From an uncultured Phycicoccus sp. (GTDB lineage Bacteria > Actinomycetota > Actinomycetes > Actinomycetales > Dermatophilaceae), in the NCBI RefSeq assembly GCF_947495705.1, contig NZ_CANLZR010000003.1, positions 310,001 through 374,000 of the forward strand: a stretch of DNA of 64,000 nt. The letters are read 5' to 3'. Numbering within the stretch: position 1 is the first letter of the stretch; every line of letters starts with the position of its first letter. The position numbers and the translations under genes were made by a program. Below are positions 15,622 to 24,147 of this stretch, piece by piece. The notes beneath the pieces were generated by a model. The model had not been told where the DNA came from and ran no database searches. It worked only from the letters and a program-made list of their open reading frames with translations.

Positions 15622-17783
15622 GGCCCGGACCGATCACGGCGGGCTGCGAGCAGGCCTTCGGCGCAGCCGCGGGCCTTCATGACGTCGCGGTACGCCGCGA
15701 GCACCGGGACCCAAGCCGCCGTTGCGGCCGGGCGCCGGCCGCGGGCTGCCCGGAGGAGAGGCAGCGAAAGGTAGGCGCCGAGCCCGGCGACCGCCGCGAC
15801 CCGGCCGTAGCGGTGCAGCGCGAGCACCGGCAGCGCGCCGTAGGCCAGCCCGCGCGCGAGGTTGCGCCCCACGAGGACCGGGTCGCCCGACAGACCGTCG
15901 CCCCGGCCGTAGCCGCGGAACATCCGGCCGTTGGCGGCGATGCTGGGCCGCTGGTCCCAGGTGACGGCCGCGTCGAGGCTCAGCACCGGCCGTGCCCCGG
16001 CCTCCACGGCGGCCATCCCGAAGCGCACGTCCTCGGCGGTCGCGAGGTGCTCGGGGAAGCCCCCGGCCGACTCGGCGGTCGCCGTGGTGAAGGCGACCGA
16101 GCGTCCGGTGCACAGCCGGGCGTCGTAGGTGCGACCGAAGAGACGCCCGTAGGCGCGCACGAGCGGCGTGCGGCGTCGCTGCTCCGCCGGGTTGGGGTAG
16201 GCGACCGCGGCCAGACCGCGTTCCCAGTCCGAGCCCTCCCCGTTCGCCTCGTACACCCCGGTGACGAGGTCGTAGTGCCCGGTGGCGGCCGCTCGGCGGA
16301 GGCCGCTCAGCCACCCGGGCGCGGGGTGGCAGCCGAAGTCGGTGCATGCCACCCAGTCGGTCGTCGCAGCCCGGATGCCGATGTTGCGCCCGGCCGAGAT
16401 GCCGGCACCCGGGGCGCTCACGGCCTCGACGCGTGGCTCCCGAGCCTGCCAATCCTGCAACGCTTCCCAGGTGCCGTCGGTCGATCCGCCGTCGACGACG
16501 ACGATGTGGTCGTCGCCGTCCAGCTGGTCGACGAGCAGCTTCATGAGCTCGTCGACGACCGCGCACTCGTTGAGCACGGTCGCGACGACGGTGAGCGGCG
16601 GGCCGCCGGTGATGCCGGCACCCGGCCTGGTGGCCGCCTCGGCGAGGATCCTGACGATCGTCGCGGCGACCTCCGGAGGGCGCGGATGCACGGCTCCGAC
16701 GGCCGCGGCCCGTTGCGAGGTCTGCTGCCATAGATCGGTGTTTGCGAGTCTCTCGAGCGACTGTGCGACCTCCAGCGCGTTGGTGGCGTCGAGGCGGATG
16801 CATCCCTGAGCGACGTCCTCGTCGCGTGCGGGGGGCACCGTGGCGGGATCGGCCAGAACCGGTGTACCGGCGGCCAGCGACTCGATCATCGCGAGCCCGT
16901 AGCCCTCGGCGGACGGGTACCCGGGGACACCTGCCCTGGTGAGCAGCGCGACGGCGTCGAAGCCACCGGACAGCCGCCCGGCCCGCTCGACGGCTCCGAG
17001 CCAGGTGACGCGGGCGGTGACTCCGCGGCGCCGGGCCAGGCTCTCGAGCCGCCCCTGCTCGTCGGGAGCGCCGGGGTCGTCGACCCCCGCAACGACGAGC
17101 CGCCACCTCTCGGCTCCCGGTAGGGCCAGCGCCTCGATGGCCGTGTCGACGCCCTTATAGGGCGCCAATCGCGTCGTCATCCCCAGGAGCATCAGGCCGT
17201 CGTCGGGCACCCCGAGGGCAAGGAGCCGGCGGCGAGCGTCGATGCGGGGGAGTGGTTCGGCCAACAGCGGGGGAGGGACCACGACCGCGCCCTCGTGCTC
17301 CACGTCCGCGCCTCCTCGGGGAGTCACCGTGACCGTGCGGGTGGCCAGGCGGTGGACGACCCGGCCCAGGGTGGCATCGAAACTCGGGTCGTGCCGGACC
17401 CACACCAAGGGGACGCCCGCGCTCCAGGCGACCGGGGCCACGGCAGCCGCGGCCTTGATGCCGTTGGCGAGCACGACGTCGGGCTCGACCTCGCGGAGCA
17501 CCCGACGCAGGTCGAGGGCCGCGGCCACAAGGTCTGCCGGCCGAGGGCCGGTGCTGCGCACCCGGGCCCGCGCGCTGCGGTTCTCCAGCTCGCGCACCAG
17601 AGGGCCGTCGTCGAGGACGACGGCGTCGACGTCGAGCCGTGGGGCGGCGGCGTCGAGCAGCGCGAGTAGCCACGCCTCCGCACCTCCGATGAAGCCCTTC
17701 GGAGCGACGACGAGGGTCCGCAGCGGAGCGGGCTCGGACGCGCCCGGCTGGGCGGAGCGACCCCGGCCGGCGCGGGGGGTCAT
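15618..17783 (-). CDS. Two-domain glycosyltransferase, GT4 fused to GT2
   Basis: 721 aa, about twice a normal glycosyltransferase. Residues 20-390 look like a GT4 (GT-B fold) enzyme: VVAPKGFIGGAEAWLLALL at the start, LANGIKAAAAVAP, LGMTTRLAPYKGVDTAIEAL and the EX7E-like nucleotide-sugar site in YPSAEGYGLAMIESLAAGTP. From about residue 398 a GT2 (GT-A fold) domain begins: VVATVLNECAVVDELMKLL, VVDGGSTDGTWEAL, AGISAGRNIGIRAA and the Asp-containing CTDFGCHP. Two weak hydrophobic stretches near the C-terminus may touch the membrane. The fusion would let one polypeptide add two successive sugars to the lipid-linked repeat unit. Start and stop overlap neighbours (ATGA). Confidence 0.87.
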   Translation of the reverse strand: MTPRAGRGRSAQPGASEPAPLRTLVVAPKGFIGGAEAWLLALLDAAAPRLDVDAVVLDDGPLVRELENRSARARVRSTGPRPADLVAAALDLRRVLREVEPDVVLANGIKAAAAVAPVAWSAGVPLVWVRHDPSFDATLGRVVHRLATRTVTVTPRGGADVEHEGAVVVPPPLLAEPLPRIDARRRLLALGVPDDGLMLLGMTTRLAPYKGVDTAIEALALPGAERWRLVVAGVDDPGAPDEQGRLESLARRRGVTARVTWLGAVERAGRLSGGFDAVALLTRAGVPGYPSAEGYGLAMIESLAAGTPVLADPATVPPARDEDVAQGCIRLDATNALEVAQSLERLANTDLWQQTSQRAAAVGAVHPRPPEVAATIVRILAEAATRPGAGITGGPPLTVVATVLNECAVVDELMKLLVDQLDGDDHIVVVDGGSTDGTWEALQDWQAREPRVEAVSAPGAGISAGRNIGIRAATTDWVACTDFGCHPAPGWLSGLRRAAATGHYDLVTGVYEANGEGSDWERGLAAVAYPNPAEQRRRTPLVRAYGRLFGRTYDARLCTGRSVAFTTATAESAGGFPEHLATAEDVRFGMAAVEAGARPVLSLDAAVTWDQRPSIAANGRMFRGYGRGDGLSGDPVLVGRNLARGLAYGALPVLALHRYGRVAAVAGLGAYLSLPLLRAARGRRPAATAAWVPVLAAYRDVMKARGCAEGLLAARRDRSGP

Positions 17784-18862
17784 CGGGCCTTGCGCGACCG
17801 CGCGGTGCTACGGCCGCGAGGGCCGCGGCGCCCGTTGGGTCCGGGCTTCGGCCGAGCGGCACCCTTCGGTGCGCCGTCGGTGTTCGAACCGTCGGCACTG
17901 GGCGTCCCGGTCTCGGGCGACCCCGCCGCGGCGTCGGCCGGAGGGTCCTCGGCGACCACGTCGGCGTCGTCCGTCGCGTCGTCGTCGATGGCCGTCTGGT
18001 CAGCGTCAGAGGCTGCAGCCTCGTCGTCCACGAGGGGCTCGCGCTCGGCGGTCGGTTCCGGTGCCGGCGTGGGGTCCGCCTGCGCGGCAACCGCTTCGGA
18101 GTCGTCGGATACCGACTGGGAGTCGTCGACCGGGTCGGCCGCTGTCGCGTCCACTGCGGTGTCGCCGCCGGTCCGGGCGGCGGCGACGGCGGGCGCCGTG
18201 GTCGCGGCAGCCAGCCGGGCGAGGACCGCCGCATCCTCGGCCTCGTCCGCGGCGAGCGGCAGGACGGCAGGCGTGTGCTCCGGCCCCGTCGCGTGGCGGC
18301 GGGCGATGAGACCCGTGAGCGCCCAGGCGGCGGTGGCCGCCCCGGCCCCGACGAGGAGGGCGATGAGCACGGTCGCAGCGAGGAGGACGGTGCGCGGCGG
18401 GCCGGACGGCTGGAGCGGCACGGCAGCCCTGGCGAGCACCTGGCCGTAGACGACCGGGTCGGACACCGTGCGCTTGGCGAGGGCGGACGCGAGGGAGTTC
18501 GCGCCGCGGGCCGCGCGGTCGGGGTCGGTGGTGGCGTAGTCGATCCGGATGGTTCCGGTGGCCGGCAGCTGGGTGACGGCCAAGCCGTCCTTGAGGTCGG
18601 CGGACTCCTCGCCGATGCCCTGCGCGACCTCGCGGAGGGTGGAGGGTGCCGACAGGTAGGCCACGTAGCCGGCCGCCGCGGCCTGCACCGAGTCGGAGCT
18701 GGCGATGCTCCCGTTCTCGGTGGGACGGGACCCGAAGATGACGACGGACTGAGCGGTGTACTCGTCGGGCAGCCCGGCGGCGTAGGCCTGCCCGACGACG
18801 CCGACCGCCAGGGCGAGGAGCAGGCCGACGGCTGCGCTCAGAATGATTCGACGGCGCAGCAT
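17780..18862 (-). CDS. Wzz/YveK-like chain-length determinant protein with a long acidic tail
   Basis: 360 aa. A first helix (RIILSAAVGLLLALAVGVVG) and a second near residue 170-195 flank an extracellular domain with YTAQSVVIFGS and YATTDPDRAARGANSLASAL, the layout of polysaccharide co-polymerases. The cytoplasmic tail (about 150 residues) is rich in Ala, Asp and Glu and ends in a basic Pro/Arg stretch; no BY-kinase domain is attached, and no separate kinase is seen nearby. The ATG at 18862 follows GAGGGAG and starts the signal-anchor; longer frames are noncoding. It is the first gene of the minus-strand operon, reading away from the divergent plus-strand arm across a 178-bp intergenic region. 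Confidence 0.75.
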   Translation of the reverse strand: MLRRRIILSAAVGLLLALAVGVVGQAYAAGLPDEYTAQSVVIFGSRPTENGSIASSDSVQAAAAGYVAYLSAPSTLREVAQGIGEESADLKDGLAVTQLPATGTIRIDYATTDPDRAARGANSLASALAKRTVSDPVVYGQVLARAAVPLQPSGPPRTVLLAATVLIALLVGAGAATAAWALTGLIARRHATGPEHTPAVLPLAADEAEDAAVLARLAAATTAPAVAAARTGGDTAVDATAADPVDDSQSVSDDSEAVAAQADPTPAPEPTAEREPLVDDEAAASDADQTAIDDDATDDADVVAEDPPADAAAGSPETGTPSADGSNTDGAPKGAARPKPGPNGRRGPRGRSTARSRKAR

Positions 18863-19040
18863 GGGTCGCTCCCTCTCAAGCCGTGGGCGCGGACACCCGT
18901 CGGCCCATGTTGGCAGGTCGTTACCATGACACGGTAGAGCCTGCCTCTCGCAGTTGGTGATCGTTTCGTGGACGATCTGCGGACGAGAGCCAGGACGGCC
19001 GCCCGGTCGACGCGTCGGCGGGCTCGAAGAAGGGGTGTTC

Positions 19041-19949
19041 ATGCGTGCCGTCATCGCCGCCGCCGTGACCGTCCTCGTCGCGCTCGTCGCGGTCCTCGCC
19101 GTCGCCCTCGGGTCGCGGGCGCAGCCGGTGCCGACGCGCGTGGAGTCGTCGTACACCATCGCCGAGCCGGTCTGCTCGGTCACCGACAAGCGCCTGGCGG
19201 GGATCAGCGGGATGGCGGTGCTCGACGGCGACCTGTGGGTCGTCGACGACCAGACGTCCTCGCTGTACCGGCTCGACGGCGGGTGCCGGGTCTCCGAGGT
19301 CGTCGACCTCACCCCTCGGCTGGAGGACCGCAAGGTGACGCTGCGCGACGTCGAGGACCTCGTCGCCGGCGTCGACGGATGGCTCTGGCTGGCCGACACC
19401 GGGGGCAACCGTGTCGACGGACGGTCGAGGGTCCAGGTCGTCGGCTACAACCCCGCCACCGACCGGGTGAAGAGCCTGCGGCTCGACTACCCGAGCGGCG
19501 CCCACGACGTCGAGGCCATGCTCGTCGGACTCGACGGACGCGCCGTGCTCGTCACCAAGGACGAGGAGGGCCCGGCCACCGTCTTCTCCACGCCTGACCC
19601 GCTGCTCGACGGCACCACCCAGGCGCTCGTACGCGAGGGCACGGTCGCCCTCGGCGGAGACGACGCCACGACTCCCGAACGCCTCGTCACCGGAGGGGCG
19701 GTCTCCGGTAGCGGTGTCCACGTGGCCCTCCGCACGTATGCCGCGGCCTGGGAGTACGACGTGCCGGACGGTGACATCGCCCAAGCGCTCGTCACGGCCA
19801 CCCCGCGGGAGGTCCCGCTGCCGAAGAGCCGCCAGGGCGAGGCGTTGACCTACGACGCCGCGGCCACGGCGTTCCTCGCGACCACCGAAGGACTGCCCGC
19901 CGCGGTCGACCGGGTCGACATCGTGCGGGCTCGCGTCGAGGTTCCGTGA
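19041..19949 (+). CDS. Secreted beta-propeller-like protein of unknown function
   Basis: 302 aa. An N-terminal hydrophobic segment (AVIAAAVTVLVALVAVLAVA) acts as signal peptide or anchor. The rest has recurring strand patterns such as GMAVLDGDLWVVDDQTSSLY, DLVAGVDGWLWLADTGGNR and a late GEALTYDAAATAFLATTEG, which fit a beta-propeller of the kind seen in extracellular lactonase-like or esterase-like proteins. No catalytic motif is recognised. The ATG at 19041 follows an AGAAGGGG site. It is the first gene of the right arm of the polysaccharide locus and overlaps the glycosidase gene by four bases (GTGA), so the two probably act together outside the cell. Confidence 0.7.
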   Translation: MRAVIAAAVTVLVALVAVLAVALGSRAQPVPTRVESSYTIAEPVCSVTDKRLAGISGMAVLDGDLWVVDDQTSSLYRLDGGCRVSEVVDLTPRLEDRKVTLRDVEDLVAGVDGWLWLADTGGNRVDGRSRVQVVGYNPATDRVKSLRLDYPSGAHDVEAMLVGLDGRAVLVTKDEEGPATVFSTPDPLLDGTTQALVREGTVALGGDDATTPERLVTGGAVSGSGVHVALRTYAAAWEYDVPDGDIAQALVTATPREVPLPKSRQGEALTYDAAATAFLATTEGLPAAVDRVDIVRARVEVP

Positions 19950-21082
19950 TCCGACGCCGAGCGGTGGCCGCCGCGGCCGCGGTCGCCGTCGTCGCGGCCG
20001 TCGCGGCGACGGTCCAGGCCACGGGTGGGGCGATGAGCGACGCGGTACGGACCGCATCGGGGGCCGCGTCACCGGCCCCGATGACGCCGCTCGCGTCGAC
20101 GCCGCCCGTGCTCGGCGTGCAGTACACGGCGTTGTGGGACGGGGTCGAGACCGCCGACCGTGAGCAGATGGTCGATGCCATCGCCGCATCGGGTGCCGGC
20201 TGGGTCCGCCTCGATGTCGGTTGGGCGGCACTCCAGCCGGACGGCCCGAATCGGTGGGACCTCGACTGGGGGGTCGCTCTGGTCGACGACGCCGTCGCGG
20301 TCGCGCGCGCGAAGGGGCTGCGCGTCCTCCTCACCTTCTACTGGGCACCCGAGTGGGCCACCGGCGGCGGTGGGAAGGCCGCCCACCCCTCCCCGGCCGC
20401 CTACGCCCGTGCCATTGGCTGGGTCGCCCAGCGGTGGGGCGACGACGTGGACGCATACGAGATCTGGAACGAGCCGAACGGCAAGCGCTTCTGGAAGCCC
20501 ACCGATGCCGAGGCCTACACCCGGATGCTCAAGGCCGCCTACCCCGCCGTCAAGGCCGCCGACCCGTCGGCCCAGGTGGTGCTCGGTGGGCTGGAGTACG
20601 TGGACCTCGACTGGCTGCAGCAGCTGTACGACGCCGGGGCGGCCGGCTCGTACGACGTCCTCGCGGTCCACCCCTACCCGAGTCCAGGCGACCTCCCTCC
20701 CGGCGCCGCGCCGGACGGCACCCGTTACCGGTTCCGCAACCTCGACGAGCTCGTCGTCGTCATGCGCGAGCACGGCGAGGCCGAGGTCCCGGTCTGGCTC
20801 ACCGAGGTCGGCTGGTCCGCCCACGAGAACGACGCCGACGCAGAGGTCTGGGCCCTCGGGGTGAGTGACGCCGACCAGGCGCGGTTCCTCTACGACTCTG
20901 TCCGCCTCGTCGCGAGCAGGTACCCGCAGGTGCAGGGATGGTTCTGGTACACCGTGCGCGACACCCGGCTGGGGGACGTGCACCAGGACGGGTTCGGGCT
21001 GACGCGCGCCGATGGCTCACGCAAGCCGGCGTGGTTCGCACTCCGGTGCGTGGCGTCCCGCGAGTGTGCCGATGCTCCCTGA
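19946..21082 (+). CDS. Secreted clan GH-A glycosidase (GH39/GH5-like, PslG-like)
   Basis: 378 aa with an N-terminal signal sequence (AAAAVAVVAAVAATVQATG). The TIM-barrel of clan GH-A is seen from about residue 55: GAGWVRLDVGWAALQP on an early strand, the acid/base glutamate in AYEIWNEPNGKRFW (near residue 175) and the nucleophile glutamate in VPVWLTEVGWSAHE (near residue 287), followed by QGWFWYTVRD. Glycosidases of this type in exopolysaccharide loci trim or release their own polymer, as known for PslG; a similar housekeeping role is inferred. GTG start overlaps the upstream stop by four bases; its own end overlaps the next gene. Confidence 0.83.
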   Translation: MIRRRAVAAAAAVAVVAAVAATVQATGGAMSDAVRTASGAASPAPMTPLASTPPVLGVQYTALWDGVETADREQMVDAIAASGAGWVRLDVGWAALQPDGPNRWDLDWGVALVDDAVAVARAKGLRVLLTFYWAPEWATGGGGKAAHPSPAAYARAIGWVAQRWGDDVDAYEIWNEPNGKRFWKPTDAEAYTRMLKAAYPAVKAADPSAQVVLGGLEYVDLDWLQQLYDAGAAGSYDVLAVHPYPSPGDLPPGAAPDGTRYRFRNLDELVVVMREHGEAEVPVWLTEVGWSAHENDADAEVWALGVSDADQARFLYDSVRLVASRYPQVQGWFWYTVRDTRLGDVHQDGFGLTRADGSRKPAWFALRCVASRECADAP

Positions 21083-21905
21083 CGACGTCCGGCAGGCGCT
21101 GGCGTCCGTGGGCGTCGATCCCGATGTGCTGGAGGAGGTTCGCAAGCCCGGGCCCCCGCGTCCGATCCGTCGATGGCGCGGGGCGGATGTGCTCGTCGAC
21201 GTCGCCACGTCCGAGCATGGGCGCCGGCTCGTCGGCCTCGAGGTCGAGGGCCGAGCCTGGGCGCAGGCCACAGGCGTGCCCGTCCCCGCAGTCCACGCCG
21301 TCGGGCTCGGAGGTGGCTGGATGGTGGGTGCGCGCGCTCACGGGGTGTCGTGCCGCGGCCCCGGCGCCGTCCGGGCCGCCCTGGACGCGGCCGACCGCAT
21401 CGCCGCCTGCTCCGCGCCACGGCCCGCGCTTGCGCCCTCGACGTGGTCGGGGGACCGCCGCACGCTGCCCGTCCGCGTCGCGAGGTCCGTCGTGGGCGGG
21501 CTGCCGCTGCGCCGGTTCCGTGCGGCCCGGGCCGCTGCGAACGGCCTGACTGACGTCGTCAGTGGGCATGGAGACCTCTACCGCCGCAACGTGATCGCCG
21601 ATGGCGACGACATCCGGGTCATCGACTGGGAGTTCCTGGGCGCCCACCCGCGCTGGAGCGACCACGTCCGGCTCTGGTCGACCCTCACCGACCCGGCCGA
21701 CCGGGCGGTCGCAGTGGGGCACCTCGAGGACGTCGTGCCGCCCGCCGGGCACTGGCATCTGGCGGTTCTGGTCCGTCATCTGACCCTGCGCTTGCTTGCG
21801 GAGAATGTCGCTGCGCCCCCCAGGCACCGCAATTCCGACGACCTCGCCCACGCCCGGGCGATGGTCCTGGAGGGCGAGGAGCTCGCCCTCCAGATCAGTG
21901 GTTGA
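21072..21905 (+). CDS. Aminoglycoside phosphotransferase/choline-kinase-like protein
   Basis: 277 aa from the ATG at 21072 (GTG at 21066 is also possible; longer frames overlap the glycosidase more). The kinase C-lobe is clear: GHGDLYRRNVIADGDD holds the catalytic Asp and Asn (near residue 165) and RVIDWEFLGAHPRWSD holds the metal-binding Asp. The N-lobe is short. Within a polysaccharide locus it may phosphorylate a sugar or an alcohol used to decorate the polymer, rather than an antibiotic; this is inference. It overlaps the glycosidase gene by 11 bases and is followed by a 263-bp gap before the sugar transferase. Confidence 0.75.
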   Translation: MLPDDVRQALASVGVDPDVLEEVRKPGPPRPIRRWRGADVLVDVATSEHGRRLVGLEVEGRAWAQATGVPVPAVHAVGLGGGWMVGARAHGVSCRGPGAVRAALDAADRIAACSAPRPALAPSTWSGDRRTLPVRVARSVVGGLPLRRFRAARAAANGLTDVVSGHGDLYRRNVIADGDDIRVIDWEFLGAHPRWSDHVRLWSTLTDPADRAVAVGHLEDVVPPAGHWHLAVLVRHLTLRLLAENVAAPPRHRNSDDLAHARAMVLEGEELALQISG

Positions 21906-22168
21906 CGCCGCAGGAGTGGAGGCCCGGCGCGACGAGGTGCGCCCGGTTCCGTTGTGCAGCAACCGTCCCCGGTGATGTGCGGAATCCGTTGCGCTGGCTC
22001 GTATCAGGACGGACCGTTGGGCACTCCTGACCACTGACAACTCCAGACGGCCGACGTGGCCGCCGCCGGTGGTCGTCCACATGGCCCGATCGGGCCGGTT
22101 GCGCGACCGTCCGGGGTGTGGGCACTATGGCCTTTTCCGCGACACCGCTCTTGCAGGGGGAGCTCATC

Positions 22169-22849
22169 GTGGCGTTCATTGACGACCTCATTTCACGACC
22201 GGCGTATCCGGTTGCCGCACGGCCATTTCCGATGGCGCCGCGCCTCGAGCGCTGGGTCAAGCGGACCATCGACGTGCTTCTCGCCTCCACGGCGCTGATG
22301 CTGCTCGCCATCCCGTTCCTCGTGGTGGCGGTCCTCATCAAGGCCGACTCGCACGGCCCGGTGTTCTTCCGGCACAGCCGGATCGGCGCAAAGGGCAGAA
22401 CCTTCCGGATGTGGAAGTTCCGCACCATGGTCAGCGACGCGGAGGCCCGCCTCCGCGACCTCGCAGCCAGCGGAAACGTCTACAGCGCAGGGCCGTTCGT
22501 GAAGATCAGCGACGACCCGCGCATCACGCGCCTCGGGGCGTTCCTCCGGAAGACCTCCGTCGACGAGCTTCCACAGCTGCTCAACGTCCTGACGGGCGAG
22601 ATGTCGCTCGTCGGCCCGAGGCCGCTCATCGCGGCCGAGGTCGAGGCGCTCGGCTCGGCCGGCGAGGAGCGGTTGAAGGTGCTCCCGGGCATCACCGGTC
22701 TCTGGCAGGTCTCGGGGCGGTCCACGACCACGGCGGACGAGCGTCTCGAGCTCGACCTCGAGTACGTCCGCCGGCGGGGCTTCGCCTTCGACCTGCGCAT
22801 CCTCCTGCTCACCATCCCGGCGGTCTTCTGGCGTCGGGGGGCGATGTGA
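22169..22849 (+). CDS. Undecaprenyl-phosphate sugar-1-phosphate transferase (initiating enzyme of the polysaccharide)
   Basis: 226 aa from GTG 22169, preceded by CAGGGGGAG at a good distance; an ATG at 22127 lacks a ribosome site. It is the short, single-helix form of the polyisoprenyl-phosphate hexose-1-phosphate transferase family: helix [20 protein letters not shown], then [52 protein letters not shown] with the catalytic acidic pair, and [13 protein letters not shown]. It would load the first sugar phosphate on undecaprenyl phosphate at the inner membrane face. The large N-terminal membrane domain of WbaP/WcaJ is absent. It starts a plus-strand operon with the next three genes. Confidence 0.9.
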   Translation: MAFIDDLISRPAYPVAARPFPMAPRLERWVKRTIDVLLASTALMLLAIPFLVVAVLIKADSHGPVFFRHSRIGAKGRTFRMWKFRTMVSDAEARLRDLAASGNVYSAGPFVKISDDPRITRLGAFLRKTSVDELPQLLNVLTGEMSLVGPRPLIAAEVEALGSAGEERLKVLPGITGLWQVSGRSTTTADERLELDLEYVRRRGFAFDLRILLLTIPAVFWRRGAM

Positions 22850-24147
22850 GCTCCTCACCGCGGCCCCGCGTCCTGCATGTGGCACAGCCGGTCACTGCCG
22901 GCGTTGCCGTGGCGGTCGCGGGGTACGTCAAGATGCTCGCCGCCGAGGGCTGGGACACTGTCGTGGCCTGCCCGCCGGGGGGCGAGCTCGCCGATGCCGC
23001 CGAGGCGGCGGGGGCCCGGTGGGTCCGCTGGGACGCCAGCCGCGGCCCTGGCCCGTCGTCGCTGCGTGAGGCGCGGGCGCTCGCCCGGGTGGTCGAGCAG
23101 GTGCGCCCCGACGTCGTGCACCTGCACAGCAGCAAGGCCGGCCTCGCCGGGCGGCTCGTGCGAGGCCATGAGGTCCCCGTGGTGTTCACCCCGCACGCGT
23201 GGAGCTGGCTCGGTGCCACCGGCCCGGTGTCCGTCGCGGCCCTCGGCTGGGAGCGGCTCGCCGCCGGGCGGGCATCGGCCGTCATGTGCGGCGCCGCGGA
23301 CGAGGCCCGGGCCGGCCGCGCCGCCGGGCTCAGCGCCGCACGCTGGGAGGTCCTCACCAACGTCGTCGACGTCGACGACCTCCCGCCCGTCGGGCGGCAC
23401 GCGGCCCGCGGTGAGCTGGGCCTGGCGCCCACCCGCCCCCTCGTCGTCTGCCCCGCCCGGGTCAGCCACCAGAAGGGCCAGGACACGCTGTTCGAGGCGT
23501 GGCGGCGTGCCGCACCCGAGGCCCAGCTCGTCCTCGTCGGCAGCATGGCCGGGGACGACGGCATCCTGGCCACGGCCCCGCCCGGCACGATCGTGGTCAC
23601 GCCGCGCTCGCGGACCGAGGCCCTGCTGTGGTGTGCCGCGGCCGACCTCGTCGTGGCCCCGTCACGGTACGAGACGCTGAGCCTGGCGGTGCTCGAGGCG
23701 GCGGCCATGGGGGCCCCGGTCCTCGCGAGCGACGTCGGCGGGATGCGGGAGGCGCTTGTGGGCACGCCCGCCTCCATCCTCCCGCCCGAGGACGCCGGCG
23801 CTCTCGCGGCAACCCTCACCGACGCGCTGGCCCGCCGCTCCGAGCTCGCCGCGGCAGCCGAGCGCAGCGCGCCGCTCGTCCGCCGCCGCCTGCGGTCGAC
23901 GTGGCTGGCAGGCGCCGGGCAGCTCGACCGGCTCTACCGCGACCTCATGACCGCGCACGTCTCACCCGTGCCCTCCATCTCCGCTCTCTCACGCGCGGCG
24001 ACCACCGCGGTGTCGGCGACCTCACCGTCCCGGCTCCGCATCCCCGCTCGGCCCACGCCGCGCCACCACGACCGGACGACCAGTCCCGACGTGCATCACC
24101 CCGCCCCGGTCTCGTCCGGGGCTGTTCCCGCAGGAGGATCACGATGA
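22846..24147 (+). CDS. Glycosyltransferase family 4 protein
   Basis: 433 aa. GT-B fold with [20 protein letters not shown] at the start, [39 protein letters not shown] and the nucleotide-sugar site [20 protein letters not shown] followed by [10 protein letters not shown]. It likely adds the second or a later sugar to the lipid-linked repeat unit. The GTG at 22846 overlaps the sugar transferase stop by four bases (GTGA). The last 60 residues are Ser/Thr/Pro/His rich and probably disordered. Its stop overlaps the start of the first giant propeller gene (ATGA), so export partner and glycosyltransferase are translated together. Confidence 0.87.
   Translation: MSSSPRPRVLHVAQPVTAGVAVAVAGYVKMLAAEGWDTVVACPPGGELADAAEAAGARWVRWDASRGPGPSSLREARALARVVEQVRPDVVHLHSSKAGLAGRLVRGHEVPVVFTPHAWSWLGATGPVSVAALGWERLAAGRASAVMCGAADEARAGRAAGLSAARWEVLTNVVDVDDLPPVGRHAARGELGLAPTRPLVVCPARVSHQKGQDTLFEAWRRAAPEAQLVLVGSMAGDDGILATAPPGTIVVTPRSRTEALLWCAAADLVVAPSRYETLSLAVLEAAAMGAPVLASDVGGMREALVGTPASILPPEDAGALAATLTDALARRSELAAAAERSAPLVRRRLRSTWLAGAGQLDRLYRDLMTAHVSPVPSISALSRAATTAVSATSPSRLRIPARPTPRHHDRTTSPDVHHPAPVSSGAVPAGGSR

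Noticed and set aside
21072..21905. Antibiotic (aminoglycoside) resistance gene
   Set aside because: Only the general kinase C-lobe is shared; the place in a polysaccharide operon and short N-lobe argue against a resistance enzyme.
21906..22168. Small gene in the gap before the sugar transferase
   Set aside because: No frame with a ribosome site and normal codon use was found; the stretch is more likely promoter and leader of the next operon.
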